NCBI RefSeq assembly: GCF_000834655.1
Contig: NZ_JXQQ01000076.1
Coordinates: forward strand, 21,051 to 85,050
Length of the DNA stretch: 64,000 nt
Direction: 5' to 3'
Source: Variovorax paradoxus
GTDB lineage: Bacteria; Pseudomonadota; Gammaproteobacteria; Burkholderiales; Burkholderiaceae_C
Each line of letters opens with the position of its first letter. Within the stretch, counting starts at the first letter, position 1. Under the pieces are notes generated by a model. That model was given only the letters and a program-made list of their open reading frames with translations. It made no database searches and had not been told where the DNA came from. The position numbers were made by a program, and so were the translations under genes. Shown piece by piece: positions 44,504 to 53,015 of the stretch.

Positions 44504-45939
44504 CACCCGTGCCCAAGGAAGGACAACCGCCCCCTTCGCCGTTGCAGCCGCTGCAGGCACCGCAGCCGCCGCAGGGCGCGCGCGTGGTGGACGCCACGCC
44601 GCGCTTTCGCGACGGCACGCTGGTGCTGCTGGAGCTGGAGGCCGAAATCCGGCGCCAGCAGACAGAGAAAGAGTTGCTCTTTCACCTGCTCAACGAGGCC
44701 AAGCGCATCCTGCCGTTTCGCCAGGCTTTCGCGCTGCGCCGCCGTCACTCGGACGCGCCGTTCCAGGTGGCCGGCGTGTCCAGCCTGGCCGCGGTGGACC
44801 GCAACGTGCCGCTCATCCGCTGGGTCGAGCGCGTGGTGGCGAGCCTGCCGCCGGAGGCCTCGCAGACCGCGGAGCCGCTGGCCTTCGGCCGCGAGGCCTT
44901 CGCCGATCCGCAGGAGCGCGATGCGGCCAGCTACCCGTTCGCGCATGCGCTGTGGCTGCCCATGCGCCTGAAAGACGGCCAGGCGCTCGGCGGCGCGCTG
45001 CTGTTCGCGGGCGAGCCGTGGACCGAGTCGCAGCAGAAGATCGCCGCGCGGCTGGCCGAGACCTACTCGCACGCCTGGGGCGCGCTGGCCGGCCCCGAGC
45101 GCGCGTGGCAGCGCTGGCGCTTCGACCGCAAGACGCGCTGGCTGCTGGCCGCCGCGCTGCTGCTGGCCTGCATCTTCCCGGTGTCGATGAGCGCGCTCGC
45201 GCCGATGGAAGTGGCCGCGGCCGACCCGTCGGTGATCGCCGCGCCGCTCACCGGCGTGGTGGCCGAGATCCTCGTGCCGCCCAATTCGCCGGTGAAGGCC
45301 AACCAGCCCATCCTGCGCTTCGAGGACACCAAGCTGCGCAACGAGCTCGAGCTCGCGCAGCGCAAGATGCAGGTCGCCACCGCGCGCTTCGCGAGCACCT
45401 CGCAGGCGGCCATCGACAGCGCCGACGCCAACCGCGAGGTGGCCATCAACAAGGCCGAGCTGGAGCTGGCCACCGCGCAATACGACTACGCGCGCGACCT
45501 CATGGCCAAGTCGGTGCTGAGCGCGCCGGTGGACGGCATCGCGGTGTACTCGGACCGCCGCGACTGGCAGGGCCGGCCGGTGGAGACGGGCCAGCAGATC
45601 ATGAAGATCGCGAATCCCGAGCACATCGAGTTCAGCATCTTCCTGCCGGTGCAGGACAGCCTGCTCATCGAGGACGGCGCGCGCGTGAAGATCTACCTGG
45701 ACAGCGACCCGCTGCGCCCCATCGATGCACAGCTGCTGCGCGCGGGCTACCAGGCCGAGAAGACCGAGAACAACAACCTGGCCTTCCGCCTGGCGGCACG
45801 CGCCAACGACAGCGCCGCGCTGAAGGACCTGCGCATCGGCACGCGAGGCACGGCGCAGGTGTATGGCGGCAAGGTGCCGCTGCTCTTCTACGTGCTGCGC
45901 CGCCCGATCACGGTGCTGCGCCAGACGGTGGGCTGGTAG
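44500..45939 (+). CDS. Membrane fusion protein with cytoplasmic GAF-like domain
   Basis: A 479-residue protein of unusual build. Residues about 35-200 form a GAF-like sensory domain on the cytoplasmic side (LLFHLLNEAKRILPFRQAFAL, ASYPFAHALWLPMRL, LGGALLFAGEPWTESQQ). A single membrane segment follows (about 214-232, TRWLLAAALLLACIFPVSM), then an HlyD-like periplasmic part: first lipoyl half (VIAAPLTGVVAEILVPPNSP), a coiled coil (about 285-330), second half (LSAPVDGIAVYSD) and a barrel domain. I infer that a signal sensed in the cytoplasm gates export. It overlaps the previous gene by 4 bases and is 2 bases from the next. No ABC domain is present. Confidence 0.82.
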
Positions 45940-45941
45940 CC

Positions 45942-48131
45942 ATGGGCATCGAAGAGCTGATGCCCGGCCCGGCGCCCGAGGTGCCGCGGCAACCTGCGGG
46001 CGAGCTGCCCGACGATGCGCGCCTGCCCGAACTGCGCGAGGAGTTGCGCTTCGAGCGCGGCGCGCCGCTGCTGGACGGGGCGCCGAGCTGGACGATCTTC
46101 GACCCGGTGCGCCACGCGTACTTCCAGGTCGGGCAGGCCGAGCTGGCGCTGCTGGGCGCCTGGCGCGGCGGCACGGTGGGCGAGATGCGCCGCCTCTTCA
46201 TGCAGCAGCAGGGCAGCGAGCCCGACCCGAACGCCATCAAGGCGCTGCTGCAGTTCCTGCTGGCCAACAGCCTCACGCGCGCGCCGCTGGGCGATGCGGT
46301 CAAGAGCCTGAGCGCGCAGGCCGCGGCGCACAGGCAGTCGTGGTGGCAGTGGCTGCTGCACCACTACCTGTTCATTCGCGTGCCGCTGGTCAAGCCCGAC
46401 CGCTTTTTGCGCCGCACGGTGCACTGGGTGGCGCCGCTGTTCACGCGCACCTTCGTGGTCTTCATCGTGCTGGCGGGGCTGCTGGGGCTTTACTTCGTGT
46501 CGCGGCAGTGGGACGAATTCCTGCACACCTTTCCGTACTTCTTCTCGCTCAAGGGGCTGGCGGTGTACGGGCTGAGCCTGGCGCTCACCAAGACGATGCA
46601 CGAGCTCGGCCATGCCTACACGGCCACGCGCTACGGCTGCCGGGTGCCGACCATGGGCGTGTCGTTCCTGGTGATGGTGCCGGTGCTCTACACCGACACC
46701 ACCGACACCTGGAAGCTGCGCTCCCGCAAGCAGCGGCTGCTCGTGGATGGCGCGGGCGTGATCACCGAGCTGTGCCTGGCGAGCATCGCGACGCTGCTGT
46801 GGGCCTTCCTGCCCGACGGGCCGGTGAGGAGCGCCGCCTTCGTGATCGCCACCACGAGCTGGGTGAGCACGCTGGCGATCAACCTGAGCCCGTTCATGCG
46901 CTTCGACGGCTATTACTTCCTGTCGGACATGCTGGGCGTGCCCAACCTCAGCGCGCGTTCGCAGGCCTTCGGCCAATGGAAGATGCGCGAGTGGCTGTTC
47001 GGCCTGGGCGCACCCATGCCCGAGCCGGTGACGCCGCACACCGCGCGCGCGTTCGCGTTCTTCGCGTGGGCCACCTGGCTCTACCGGTTCTTCCTGTTCC
47101 TGGGCATTGCGCTGGTGGTCTATCACTTCTTCTTCAAGGCCGCGGGCATCTTCCTGTTCGCGGTCGAAATCTGCTGGTTCATCGTCATGCCCATCTGGCG
47201 CGAAGTGAAACATTGGTGGGCGATGCGCGTCGCCATCGCGCGGCGGCCCCGCAGCGTCTGGACGTTCTCGCTGCTGGCGCTGGCGTTCGTTGCGCTGTTC
47301 CTGCCGCTGGACTTGAGCGTGAAGGTGCCCGCCGTGCTGGGCGCCACGCGGGAGGAGCCGGTCTTCGCGCCCGAGGCCTCGCAGATCGCGCAGCTGCATG
47401 TGCGGCCGGGTGCGCAGGTGCGCGAAGGGCAGGTGCTCTTCACGCTGCATTCGCCCATGCTCGAACAGGAGCAGCGCGAAGCGCGCATTCGCCTGGCGCT
47501 GCTGCAGGCGCGCATCGCGCGCTCGGGCTCCGACCGCATCGACCGCGCGCAGACGCAGGAGCTGCTGCGCGGCGTGGTCGCCGAGCAGGAAAACCTGAGC
47601 GGGCTGGCCAAGCGCCGCGCGCTGCTGCAGGTGAAGGCGCCCTTTGCGGGCACCGCCGCCGACTTCGATGCCGAGCTGCATGCCTCGCGCTGGATCACCG
47701 GCAAGCAGCTGCTCGCGCGCGTCGTCGACGAGCGGGGCGCGCAAGACCTGCGCGGGTATGTCGAAGGGCAGCATGCCTGGCGGCTGCGCGACGGGGCCGA
47801 GGGCCGCTTCGTGCCCGACGATCCGCGCCAGGCCAGCTTCAAGGTGGCGCTGGTGGGCATGTCGGCCGTGGCGGCGGAAGAGATCGACTCGGTCTACCTG
47901 CAGTCGGTGAACGGCGGCCCGATCGCGGTCAACGTGACCGACAAGGGAAAGGCCGTGCCCAACCTGAGCCAGTACCCGGTGCTGATGCGCCCGCTGGACA
48001 ACGCGCGTGAAGACGCGCACGTCCAGCAGATCGTGCGCGGCGTGGTGACGATGGATGCGCGTGGCGAGAGCCTGTTCGCCAAGGTGGCGCGTCAGGTGCT
48101 GCGTGTGCTGGCCAGGGAAAGCGGGCTCTGA
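45942..48131 (+). CDS. Site-2-protease-like (M50) membrane protein fused to a membrane-fusion/lipoyl region
   Basis: A 729-residue protein. A cytoplasmic N-terminal domain of about 155 residues (WTIFDPVRHAYFQVGQAELALL) precedes a polytopic membrane core with two complete metalloprotease motifs: HELGH (about residue 222) and NLSPFMRFDG (NxxPxxxxDG, about 316), the zinc and third-ligand motifs of S2P/M50 peptidases. After six or more membrane segments comes an HlyD-like periplasmic part: VFAPEASQIAQLHVRPGAQV, a short coiled coil, LQVKAPFAGTAADF and a barrel domain. The same overall plan occurs in uncharacterised M50-type proteins encoded beside giant LEPR-XLL proteins (from memory). It probably recognises, cleaves or releases the giant substrate at the inner membrane. 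The gene overlaps the convergent acyltransferase gene by 40 bases. Confidence 0.85.
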   Translation: MGIEELMPGPAPEVPRQPAGELPDDARLPELREELRFERGAPLLDGAPSWTIFDPVRHAYFQVGQAELALLGAWRGGTVGEMRRLFMQQQGSEPDPNAIKALLQFLLANSLTRAPLGDAVKSLSAQAAAHRQSWWQWLLHHYLFIRVPLVKPDRFLRRTVHWVAPLFTRTFVVFIVLAGLLGLYFVSRQWDEFLHTFPYFFSLKGLAVYGLSLALTKTMHELGHAYTATRYGCRVPTMGVSFLVMVPVLYTDTTDTWKLRSRKQRLLVDGAGVITELCLASIATLLWAFLPDGPVRSAAFVIATTSWVSTLAINLSPFMRFDGYYFLSDMLGVPNLSARSQAFGQWKMREWLFGLGAPMPEPVTPHTARAFAFFAWATWLYRFFLFLGIALVVYHFFFKAAGIFLFAVEICWFIVMPIWREVKHWWAMRVAIARRPRSVWTFSLLALAFVALFLPLDLSVKVPAVLGATREEPVFAPEASQIAQLHVRPGAQVREGQVLFTLHSPMLEQEQREARIRLALLQARIARSGSDRIDRAQTQELLRGVVAEQENLSGLAKRRALLQVKAPFAGTAADFDAELHASRWITGKQLLARVVDERGAQDLRGYVEGQHAWRLRDGAEGRFVPDDPRQASFKVALVGMSAVAAEEIDSVYLQSVNGGPIAVNVTDKGKAVPNLSQYPVLMRPLDNAREDAHVQQIVRGVVTMDARGESLFAKVARQVLRVLARESGL

Positions 48132-49324
48132 TCCTGCGCTTGCGGTGCCGCGCCCGTGTGGCGTGCGCGGCGCGTGAGCCCGAACAGCGGCCGCAGCCAG
48201 CGCACGCGGCGCACGAGCGCGTCGGTCAGCAGCCAGCAGCCGCCGATGGTGGCGATCAGGATCAGCGCGGGCTCCAGCACCGGGCCCAGCGCCAGCGGCG
48301 CGAGCCACACCACGGCCACGACGATCAGCGTCTGGTGCAGCACGTACCACGGGTACACCGACTCGTTGGCCCAGCGCAGCCACGGCCACGGGCGGTTCAG
48401 GTGGCGGTGGCCATGGCCCAGGATCGTTGCGATGGCCAGCCACATGTAGAGCGTGCGCAACAGGTCGATGACGAAGCCCGGCGCCGACCCCCTGGCGCCG
48501 ACCCGCACCGCGATGAGCGTGCCGATCGCCGCCACGGCCAGCACCAGCGACAGCCGGCGCAGCCGCTCCAGCTCCTTCCAGATACCGGTGTCCACGCCCA
48601 TCCAGTAGCCATAGAGAAACACGGTGAGGTAAATGGCGTGCAGGTAGAAGTCGCGCACCAGGTTGTGCGTGGGCGGGAAGTGCGGGGCCAGCAGCACCGT
48701 CCACGCCACGAGCGGGAGCACCGGCAAGAGCAGCAACTGCCAGCCGCGCAGCGCGTTGAACCGCCGGCGCACCCACTGGCCGGCGGGCGACCTCCACAGC
48801 GGCAGCGTCAGCGCGACCAGCGCGGTGTACGCAAAGAGATAGGGCAGGTACCAGAGGTGGTTCCAGGTCATGCCGAACTCGGCGCCGTCGAAGGCGCGCT
48901 TGGGCCAGGGCTCGGCCATCGACAGGTAGCGCAGCAGGAAGGCGCCGAAGCCCGGTGCGACCAGCCCATTTGCCACGCCCTGCGCGTAGGCCTGGTAGGG
49001 CACGATCACGATCATTCCGAACACCAGCGGCAGCACCAGCCGCGCGCCCCGGCTGCGCAGCAGCGCCGCGGTGCCCTGGTGGCGGGCGAGGAAGCCGAGC
49101 GACACGCCCGAGATCAAAAACACCAGGTCCATGCGCCAGATGTTCAGCACCCGCATCGGCCACTGCAGCCATTCGGCCGCGTGCGGGCTCTTGAGGTGCC
49201 AGGGCCAGTCGGCCACGTAGTACATGCCCACGTGATAGAGGATCACGAACAGGAAGGCGAGGGCGCGCAGGGCGTCGATGTCGTGTCGCCGGCCCGCGTC
49301 GGGCAGGGGAGTCGGGAGGTTCAT
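48092..49324 (-). CDS. Membrane acyltransferase family 3 protein (OpgC-like)
   Basis: A 410-residue polytopic membrane protein with about ten hydrophobic segments. The N-terminus RRHDIDALRALAFLFVILYH carries the conserved R/H pair of acyltransferase-3 enzymes, followed by FLISGVSLGFLA. These proteins move acetyl or succinyl groups onto sugars, glucans or lipopolysaccharide at the inner membrane. The acceptor cannot be told from this sequence; the closest general resemblance is to OpgC/MdoC-like glucan modifiers. The coding end overlaps the end of the M50-fusion gene by 40 bases in the opposite direction. Confidence 0.87.
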   Translation of the reverse strand: MNLPTPLPDAGRRHDIDALRALAFLFVILYHVGMYYVADWPWHLKSPHAAEWLQWPMRVLNIWRMDLVFLISGVSLGFLARHQGTAALLRSRGARLVLPLVFGMIVIVPYQAYAQGVANGLVAPGFGAFLLRYLSMAEPWPKRAFDGAEFGMTWNHLWYLPYLFAYTALVALTLPLWRSPAGQWVRRRFNALRGWQLLLLPVLPLVAWTVLLAPHFPPTHNLVRDFYLHAIYLTVFLYGYWMGVDTGIWKELERLRRLSLVLAVAAIGTLIAVRVGARGSAPGFVIDLLRTLYMWLAIATILGHGHRHLNRPWPWLRWANESVYPWYVLHQTLIVVAVVWLAPLALGPVLEPALILIATIGGCWLLTDALVRRVRWLRPLFGLTRRARHTGAAPQAQDQSPLSLASTRST

Positions 49325-49461
49325 TTCAGGGTCCTCGAAACAGAAAGTGCGGCCATCGTGTGGCCCGGCGCGGCCTGGCGGGGCGCCCGCGGGACGGATC
49401 GCCTGGCCTTTGTGACGAGCGGTAGCCCACGTGGGACGAAATTCGCCCCCAGGCCGCGCGG

Positions 49462-50457
49462 ATGGCGAGAATCCCGGGCATGAAAGCGTCCCACCGGAAC
49501 CTGTACGAGCGCTACGAACCGATCCGCCGCTACGTCGAAGTGGGCTTCTGGATCGTGCTGATGACGCTGCAGGGCGTGTTCAGCACCATGGTCGCCGTAG
49601 TCGATGCCCGCAACCGCGCCGTGCCGCGCGCCACCTGGGAAATCGTCACCTGGGAGGGATCGAGCCACCTGGTGCTGCTGATGCTGATCCCGGTGTTCGT
49701 GGCCGTCGAGCGCCGGCTCGCGCCGCTCCTGCCCGGCCGCTGGGTGCGCTTTGTCGCCGGGCACGTGGTGGCCAGCGTGGCCATCAGCCTGGTGCACGTG
49801 GCGGGCATGTTCGCGGTGCGCTCCTTGGTCTACGCCCTGGCCGGCGGCCGCTACGAGTTCGGTGGCTGGACCGGCCAGTGGGGCTACGAGTACCTGAAGG
49901 ACGTGCGGGTCTACGTCTCGATCGTCTTCGGGATCTGGGCCTACCGGCTCTTCATGCTGCGTTTGCAGGGCGAGGCCCGGGTGCTCGATGCGCCGGAGGC
50001 GGGGGTGTCCGATCCGCCCGAGGCACCGCCAGCGCCGCCGCCATCGCCATCGCCCCCGGCCGATGACGCGCCGCCCGCGCCGGAGGAAGCCCCGCCGCCA
50101 CCTGCGCCACTGCCGCCGGCGCGGCCGGAGCGCTTTCTCGTGCGCAAGCTGCGCCGCGAATTCCTGATCGCCGCCACCGACATCGACTGGCTCCAGGCCG
50201 AGGGCAACTATGTCGGCCTGCACGTCAACGGCCACGACTACCTGCTGCGCGCCACGCTCACCGATTTCCTGACCCAGCTGGACCCCGCCCGGTTCGTGCG
50301 CGTGCACCGAAGCCATGCGGTGAACCTCGCGCGCATCAAGGAAATCGAGCCGCTGGACGGCGGCGACGCCCGGCTGCACATGCACGACGGCACGACAGTG
50401 CCATGCAGCCGCCGGTACCGCGATGCGCTCAGGGCCGGCGTCGGCTCCGCCGGCTGA
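49462..50457 (+). CDS. Membrane-anchored LytTR DNA-binding regulator
   Basis: A 331-residue protein. Residues about 25-170 hold four membrane segments (VEVGFWIVLMTLQGVFSTMV, SHLVLLMLIPVFVAV, FVAGHVVASVAISLVHVAG, and YVSIVFGIWAYRLFML). A Pro/Ala-rich cytoplasmic linker (about 185-225) leads to a LytTR domain (about 235-330: IDWLQAEGNYVGLHV, RFVRVHRSHAVNLARIKEIE), a non-helix-turn-helix DNA-binding fold. It is a one-component regulator without receiver or kinase. The ATG at 49480 is an alternative start. Targets are unknown. Confidence 0.87.
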   Translation: MARIPGMKASHRNLYERYEPIRRYVEVGFWIVLMTLQGVFSTMVAVVDARNRAVPRATWEIVTWEGSSHLVLLMLIPVFVAVERRLAPLLPGRWVRFVAGHVVASVAISLVHVAGMFAVRSLVYALAGGRYEFGGWTGQWGYEYLKDVRVYVSIVFGIWAYRLFMLRLQGEARVLDAPEAGVSDPPEAPPAPPPSPSPPADDAPPAPEEAPPPPAPLPPARPERFLVRKLRREFLIAATDIDWLQAEGNYVGLHVNGHDYLLRATLTDFLTQLDPARFVRVHRSHAVNLARIKEIEPLDGGDARLHMHDGTTVPCSRRYRDALRAGVGSAG

Positions 50458-50522
50458 AAAATCTTCCTGTTCCGGTGCGCAGGCGCGCCGTTATGGCCCG
50501 TTTCGCACCATCCGGGAGCCTT

Positions 50523-50539
50523 CGGGCACCATTTTTGCT
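50523..50539 (+). promoter_or_regulatory. sigma54 (RpoN) promoter of amtB
   Basis: CGGGCACCATTTTTGCT matches the -24/-12 consensus YTGGCACGRNNNTTGCW at all but two fixed positions and keeps GG and GC at the required 10-base spacing. Transcription would begin near 50550, about 60 bases before the amtB start. Several GCACCA half sites nearby (50505, 50526, 50545, 50576) recall NtrC sites but do not form a clear palindrome. Nitrogen control of amtB by NtrC/RpoN is established in proteobacteria. Confidence 0.65.
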
Positions 50540-50610
50540 TCCTTGCACCATCGCGCCGGGCCCTCCGGCGGCGATGCACCAATTCAAACCAAAAACTGCA
50601 AGAAGCTCCC

Positions 50611-51813
50611 ATGGACGCACTCAAACAGGGCGCAGACGCGCTGTTCATCCTTCTCGGCGCCATCATGGTGTTGGCCATGCATGCCGGTTTCGCTTTTCTG
50701 GAACTGGGCACCGTGCGCAAGAAGAACCAGGTCAATGCGCTGGTGAAGATATTGGTCGACTTCTCGGTCTCGACCATCGTGTACTTCCTCGTGGGCTACG
50801 GCGTGGCCTACGGCACCCACTTCTTCGTGGGCGCCACGGAGCTTGCGGCGAAGAGCGGCTACGAGCTGGTGAAGTTCTTCTTCCTGCTGACCTTTGCAGC
50901 GGCCATTCCGGCCATCATTTCGGGCGGCATCGCCGAGCGCGCCAAGTTCTGGCCGCAGCTCATTGCCACCGCGGTGATCGTGGGCGTGGTGTATCCGCTG
51001 TTCGAGGGCATCGCGTGGAACAAGCACTTCGGCATCCAGGGCTGGATCGCTTCGGTCACCGGCCACGAATTCCATGACTTCGCGGGCTCGGTGGTGGTGC
51101 ATGCGGTGGGCGGCTGGCTGGCGCTGCCGGCGGTCATTCTCTTGGGCGCGCGGCGCAACCGCTACCGCGGCGACGGATCGCTGAGCGCGCATCCGCCGTC
51201 GAACATCCCGTTCCTCGCGCTCGGTGCCTGGGTGCTGTGCGTGGGCTGGTTCGGCTTCAACGTGATGAGCGCGCAGAGCATCGACAAGATCTCGGGCCTG
51301 GTGGCCGTCAACTCGCTGATGGCGATGGTCGGCGGCACGCTGGTGGCGCTGGCCATGGGCAAGAACGACCCGGGCTTCGTCTACAACGGCCCGCTCGCCG
51401 GCCTCGTGGCCGTATGCGCCGGCTCCGACCTGATGCACCCGCTGGGCGCGCTGGTGGTGGGCGGCGTGGCGGGCGCCATCTTCGTCTTCATGTTCACGCT
51501 CACGCAGAACAAATGGAAGATCGACGACGTGCTGGGCGTGTGGCCGCTGCACGGCCTGTGCGGCACCTGGGGCGGCATCGCGGCAGGCATCTTCGGCACG
51601 CAGGCGCTGGGCGGCATCGGCGGGGTGAACGTGTGGGCGCAGCTCATGGGCACGCTGATGGGCGTGGCGTGGGCGGCGCTCGCGGGCGCGGCGGTGTACG
51701 GCGCGCTCAAGGCCACGATGGGCCTGCGCCTGTCGCAGGAAGAGGAATACGACGGTGCCGACCTGTCGATCCACCACATCTCGGCCACGCCGGAGCGCGA
51801 AGTGAACTGGTGA
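50611..51813 (+). CDS. amtB: Ammonium transporter (Amt family)
   Basis: A 400-residue inner-membrane channel with eleven hydrophobic segments. It has the family segments LEQGADALFILLGAIMVL-like N-terminus (here residues 3-20), GHEFHDFAGSVVVH with the first pore histidine, and VWPLHGLCGTWGG with the second; the phenylalanine-gate and S1-site regions (AFLELG, WFGFN) are present. It carries ammonium inward when nitrogen is short. No glnK gene adjoins it, unlike in many genomes. The upstream sigma54 motif fits nitrogen control. The N-terminus lacks a long cleavable signal. Confidence 0.93.
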   Translation: MDALKQGADALFILLGAIMVLAMHAGFAFLELGTVRKKNQVNALVKILVDFSVSTIVYFLVGYGVAYGTHFFVGATELAAKSGYELVKFFFLLTFAAAIPAIISGGIAERAKFWPQLIATAVIVGVVYPLFEGIAWNKHFGIQGWIASVTGHEFHDFAGSVVVHAVGGWLALPAVILLGARRNRYRGDGSLSAHPPSNIPFLALGAWVLCVGWFGFNVMSAQSIDKISGLVAVNSLMAMVGGTLVALAMGKNDPGFVYNGPLAGLVAVCAGSDLMHPLGALVVGGVAGAIFVFMFTLTQNKWKIDDVLGVWPLHGLCGTWGGIAAGIFGTQALGGIGGVNVWAQLMGTLMGVAWAALAGAAVYGALKATMGLRLSQEEEYDGADLSIHHISATPEREVNW

Positions 51814-51895
51814 CCGCTCCAAAAGAGAGATATTGGGCGCACGGGGTTTGGGCTATTCTTCGCCCCCTCCAACGACACGCCCGAGAGAAACACCG

Positions 51896-52864
51896 ATGAC
51901 CCACCCCACCCACTGGCTGCGTCGCGGCATTGCCGCACTCGCAAGCAGCATGCTGATGCTTTCGTTCGCGGCGCACGCCGGCGCCCCGCAGATCAAGACC
52001 CAGGCGCCGGGCTTCTACCGCATGATGCTCGGCGACTTCGAGGTCACCGCGCTCTTCGACGGCACCATCGACCTGGAGGTCAAGAAGCTCCTGACCAACA
52101 CCACCCAGGCGCAGGTTGGCAAGCTCCTCGACCGCTCCTTCAAGCAGGACCTGGTGCCCACCTCGGTGAACAGCTACCTCGTGAACACCGGCAGCAAGCT
52201 GGTGCTGATCGACACCGGCGCCGGCTCGCTCTTCGGCCCCACGCTGGGCAACCTGCGCAACAACCTGCTGGCCTCCGGCTACAAGCCCGAGCAGGTCGAC
52301 GACGTGTTCATCACCCACATGCACAGCGACCACGTCGGCGGCCTCATCGTCGACGGCAAGCTGGCCTTTCCCAACGCCACGATCCACGCCGGCCAGGAAG
52401 ACGCCGACTTCTGGCTCAGCAAGGCCAACCTGGAGAAGGCCTCGCCCGAGATGAAGGGCTTCTTCCAGGGCGCGCAGGCGTCGCTGAACCCCTACGTCGA
52501 AGCCGGCAAGTTCGCGCCCCTGAAGGACGGCGCCGACCTCGTGCCCGGCATCAAGGCCGTGGCCGCCCACGGCCACACGCCCGGCCACAACACCTACGTG
52601 CTCGAGTCCAAGGGTCAGAAGCTCGTGCTGTGGGGCGACCTGATGCACGTGGCCTCGGTGCAGTTCGTGCAGCCGCAGGTGACCATCTCGTTCGACACCG
52701 ATTCCAAGCCTGCTGCGGCCGAGCGCAAGAAGGCGTATGCCGATGCGGCCAAGGGGCGCTACCTCGTGGCCGGCGCACACCTGCCGTTCCCGGGGCTGGG
52801 GCGGATCCGCGCCGAAGGCTCGGGGTATGTGTGGGTGCCTGTGGACTACCAGCAGGTGCGCTGA
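51896..52864 (+). CDS. Secreted metallo-beta-lactamase-fold hydrolase
   Basis: A 322-residue periplasmic protein. A signal peptide covers residues 1-28 (SSMLMLSFAAHAGA). The zinc-binding THMHSDHVGG (HxHxDH) is intact, with the later histidines in AAHGHTPGH and an aspartate in LVLWGDLMH, so a two-metal site is expected. The family includes lactonases, sulfatase- or methyl-parathion-hydrolase-like enzymes; this length and the DGTIDLEV segment recall the latter subgroup. Substrate unknown. It follows amtB by 82 bases but has its own spacing and may be separately transcribed. Confidence 0.88.
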   Translation: MTHPTHWLRRGIAALASSMLMLSFAAHAGAPQIKTQAPGFYRMMLGDFEVTALFDGTIDLEVKKLLTNTTQAQVGKLLDRSFKQDLVPTSVNSYLVNTGSKLVLIDTGAGSLFGPTLGNLRNNLLASGYKPEQVDDVFITHMHSDHVGGLIVDGKLAFPNATIHAGQEDADFWLSKANLEKASPEMKGFFQGAQASLNPYVEAGKFAPLKDGADLVPGIKAVAAHGHTPGHNTYVLESKGQKLVLWGDLMHVASVQFVQPQVTISFDTDSKPAAAERKKAYADAAKGRYLVAGAHLPFPGLGRIRAEGSGYVWVPVDYQQVR

Positions 52865-52873
52865 GCCTTGCTT

Positions 52874-52901
52874 CGGGTTCGATTCGTTCGGATCGAGCCC
52901 G
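52874..52901. terminator. Stem-loop after the metallo-hydrolase gene
   Basis: CGGGTTCGAT and ATCGAGCCCG pair with one G-T mismatch around an eight-base loop, ten bases after the stop codon. No T run follows, so it would be a weak or Rho-assisted terminator. Confidence 0.4.
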
Positions 52902-52902
52902 A

Positions 52903-52942
52903 ACCCGGTCACCCGGTCACCCGGTCACCCGGCTACCCGGTC
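52903..52942. repeat. Five tandem 8-bp repeats (ACCCGGTC)
   Basis: ACCCGGTC occurs at 52903, 52911, 52919 and 52935, with ACCCGGCT at 52927: five units in 40 bases between two genes. It is a short simple-sequence tract, able to change length by slippage, about 75 bases before the next start codon. Confidence 0.8.
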
Positions 52943-53015
52943 ATGGCGCCCGGAGCGCGGATTCGTCGGCTGTAGCAAACTCGCCCGACCGAATCGCTTC
53001 ATCGCCCATAGTCCC

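Noticed and set aside
45888..49172. A 1094-codon minus-strand frame across the M50-fusion and acyltransferase genes
   Set aside because: Lies antisense to a clear protease gene and in a different frame from the real acyltransferase gene; no recognisable domain.
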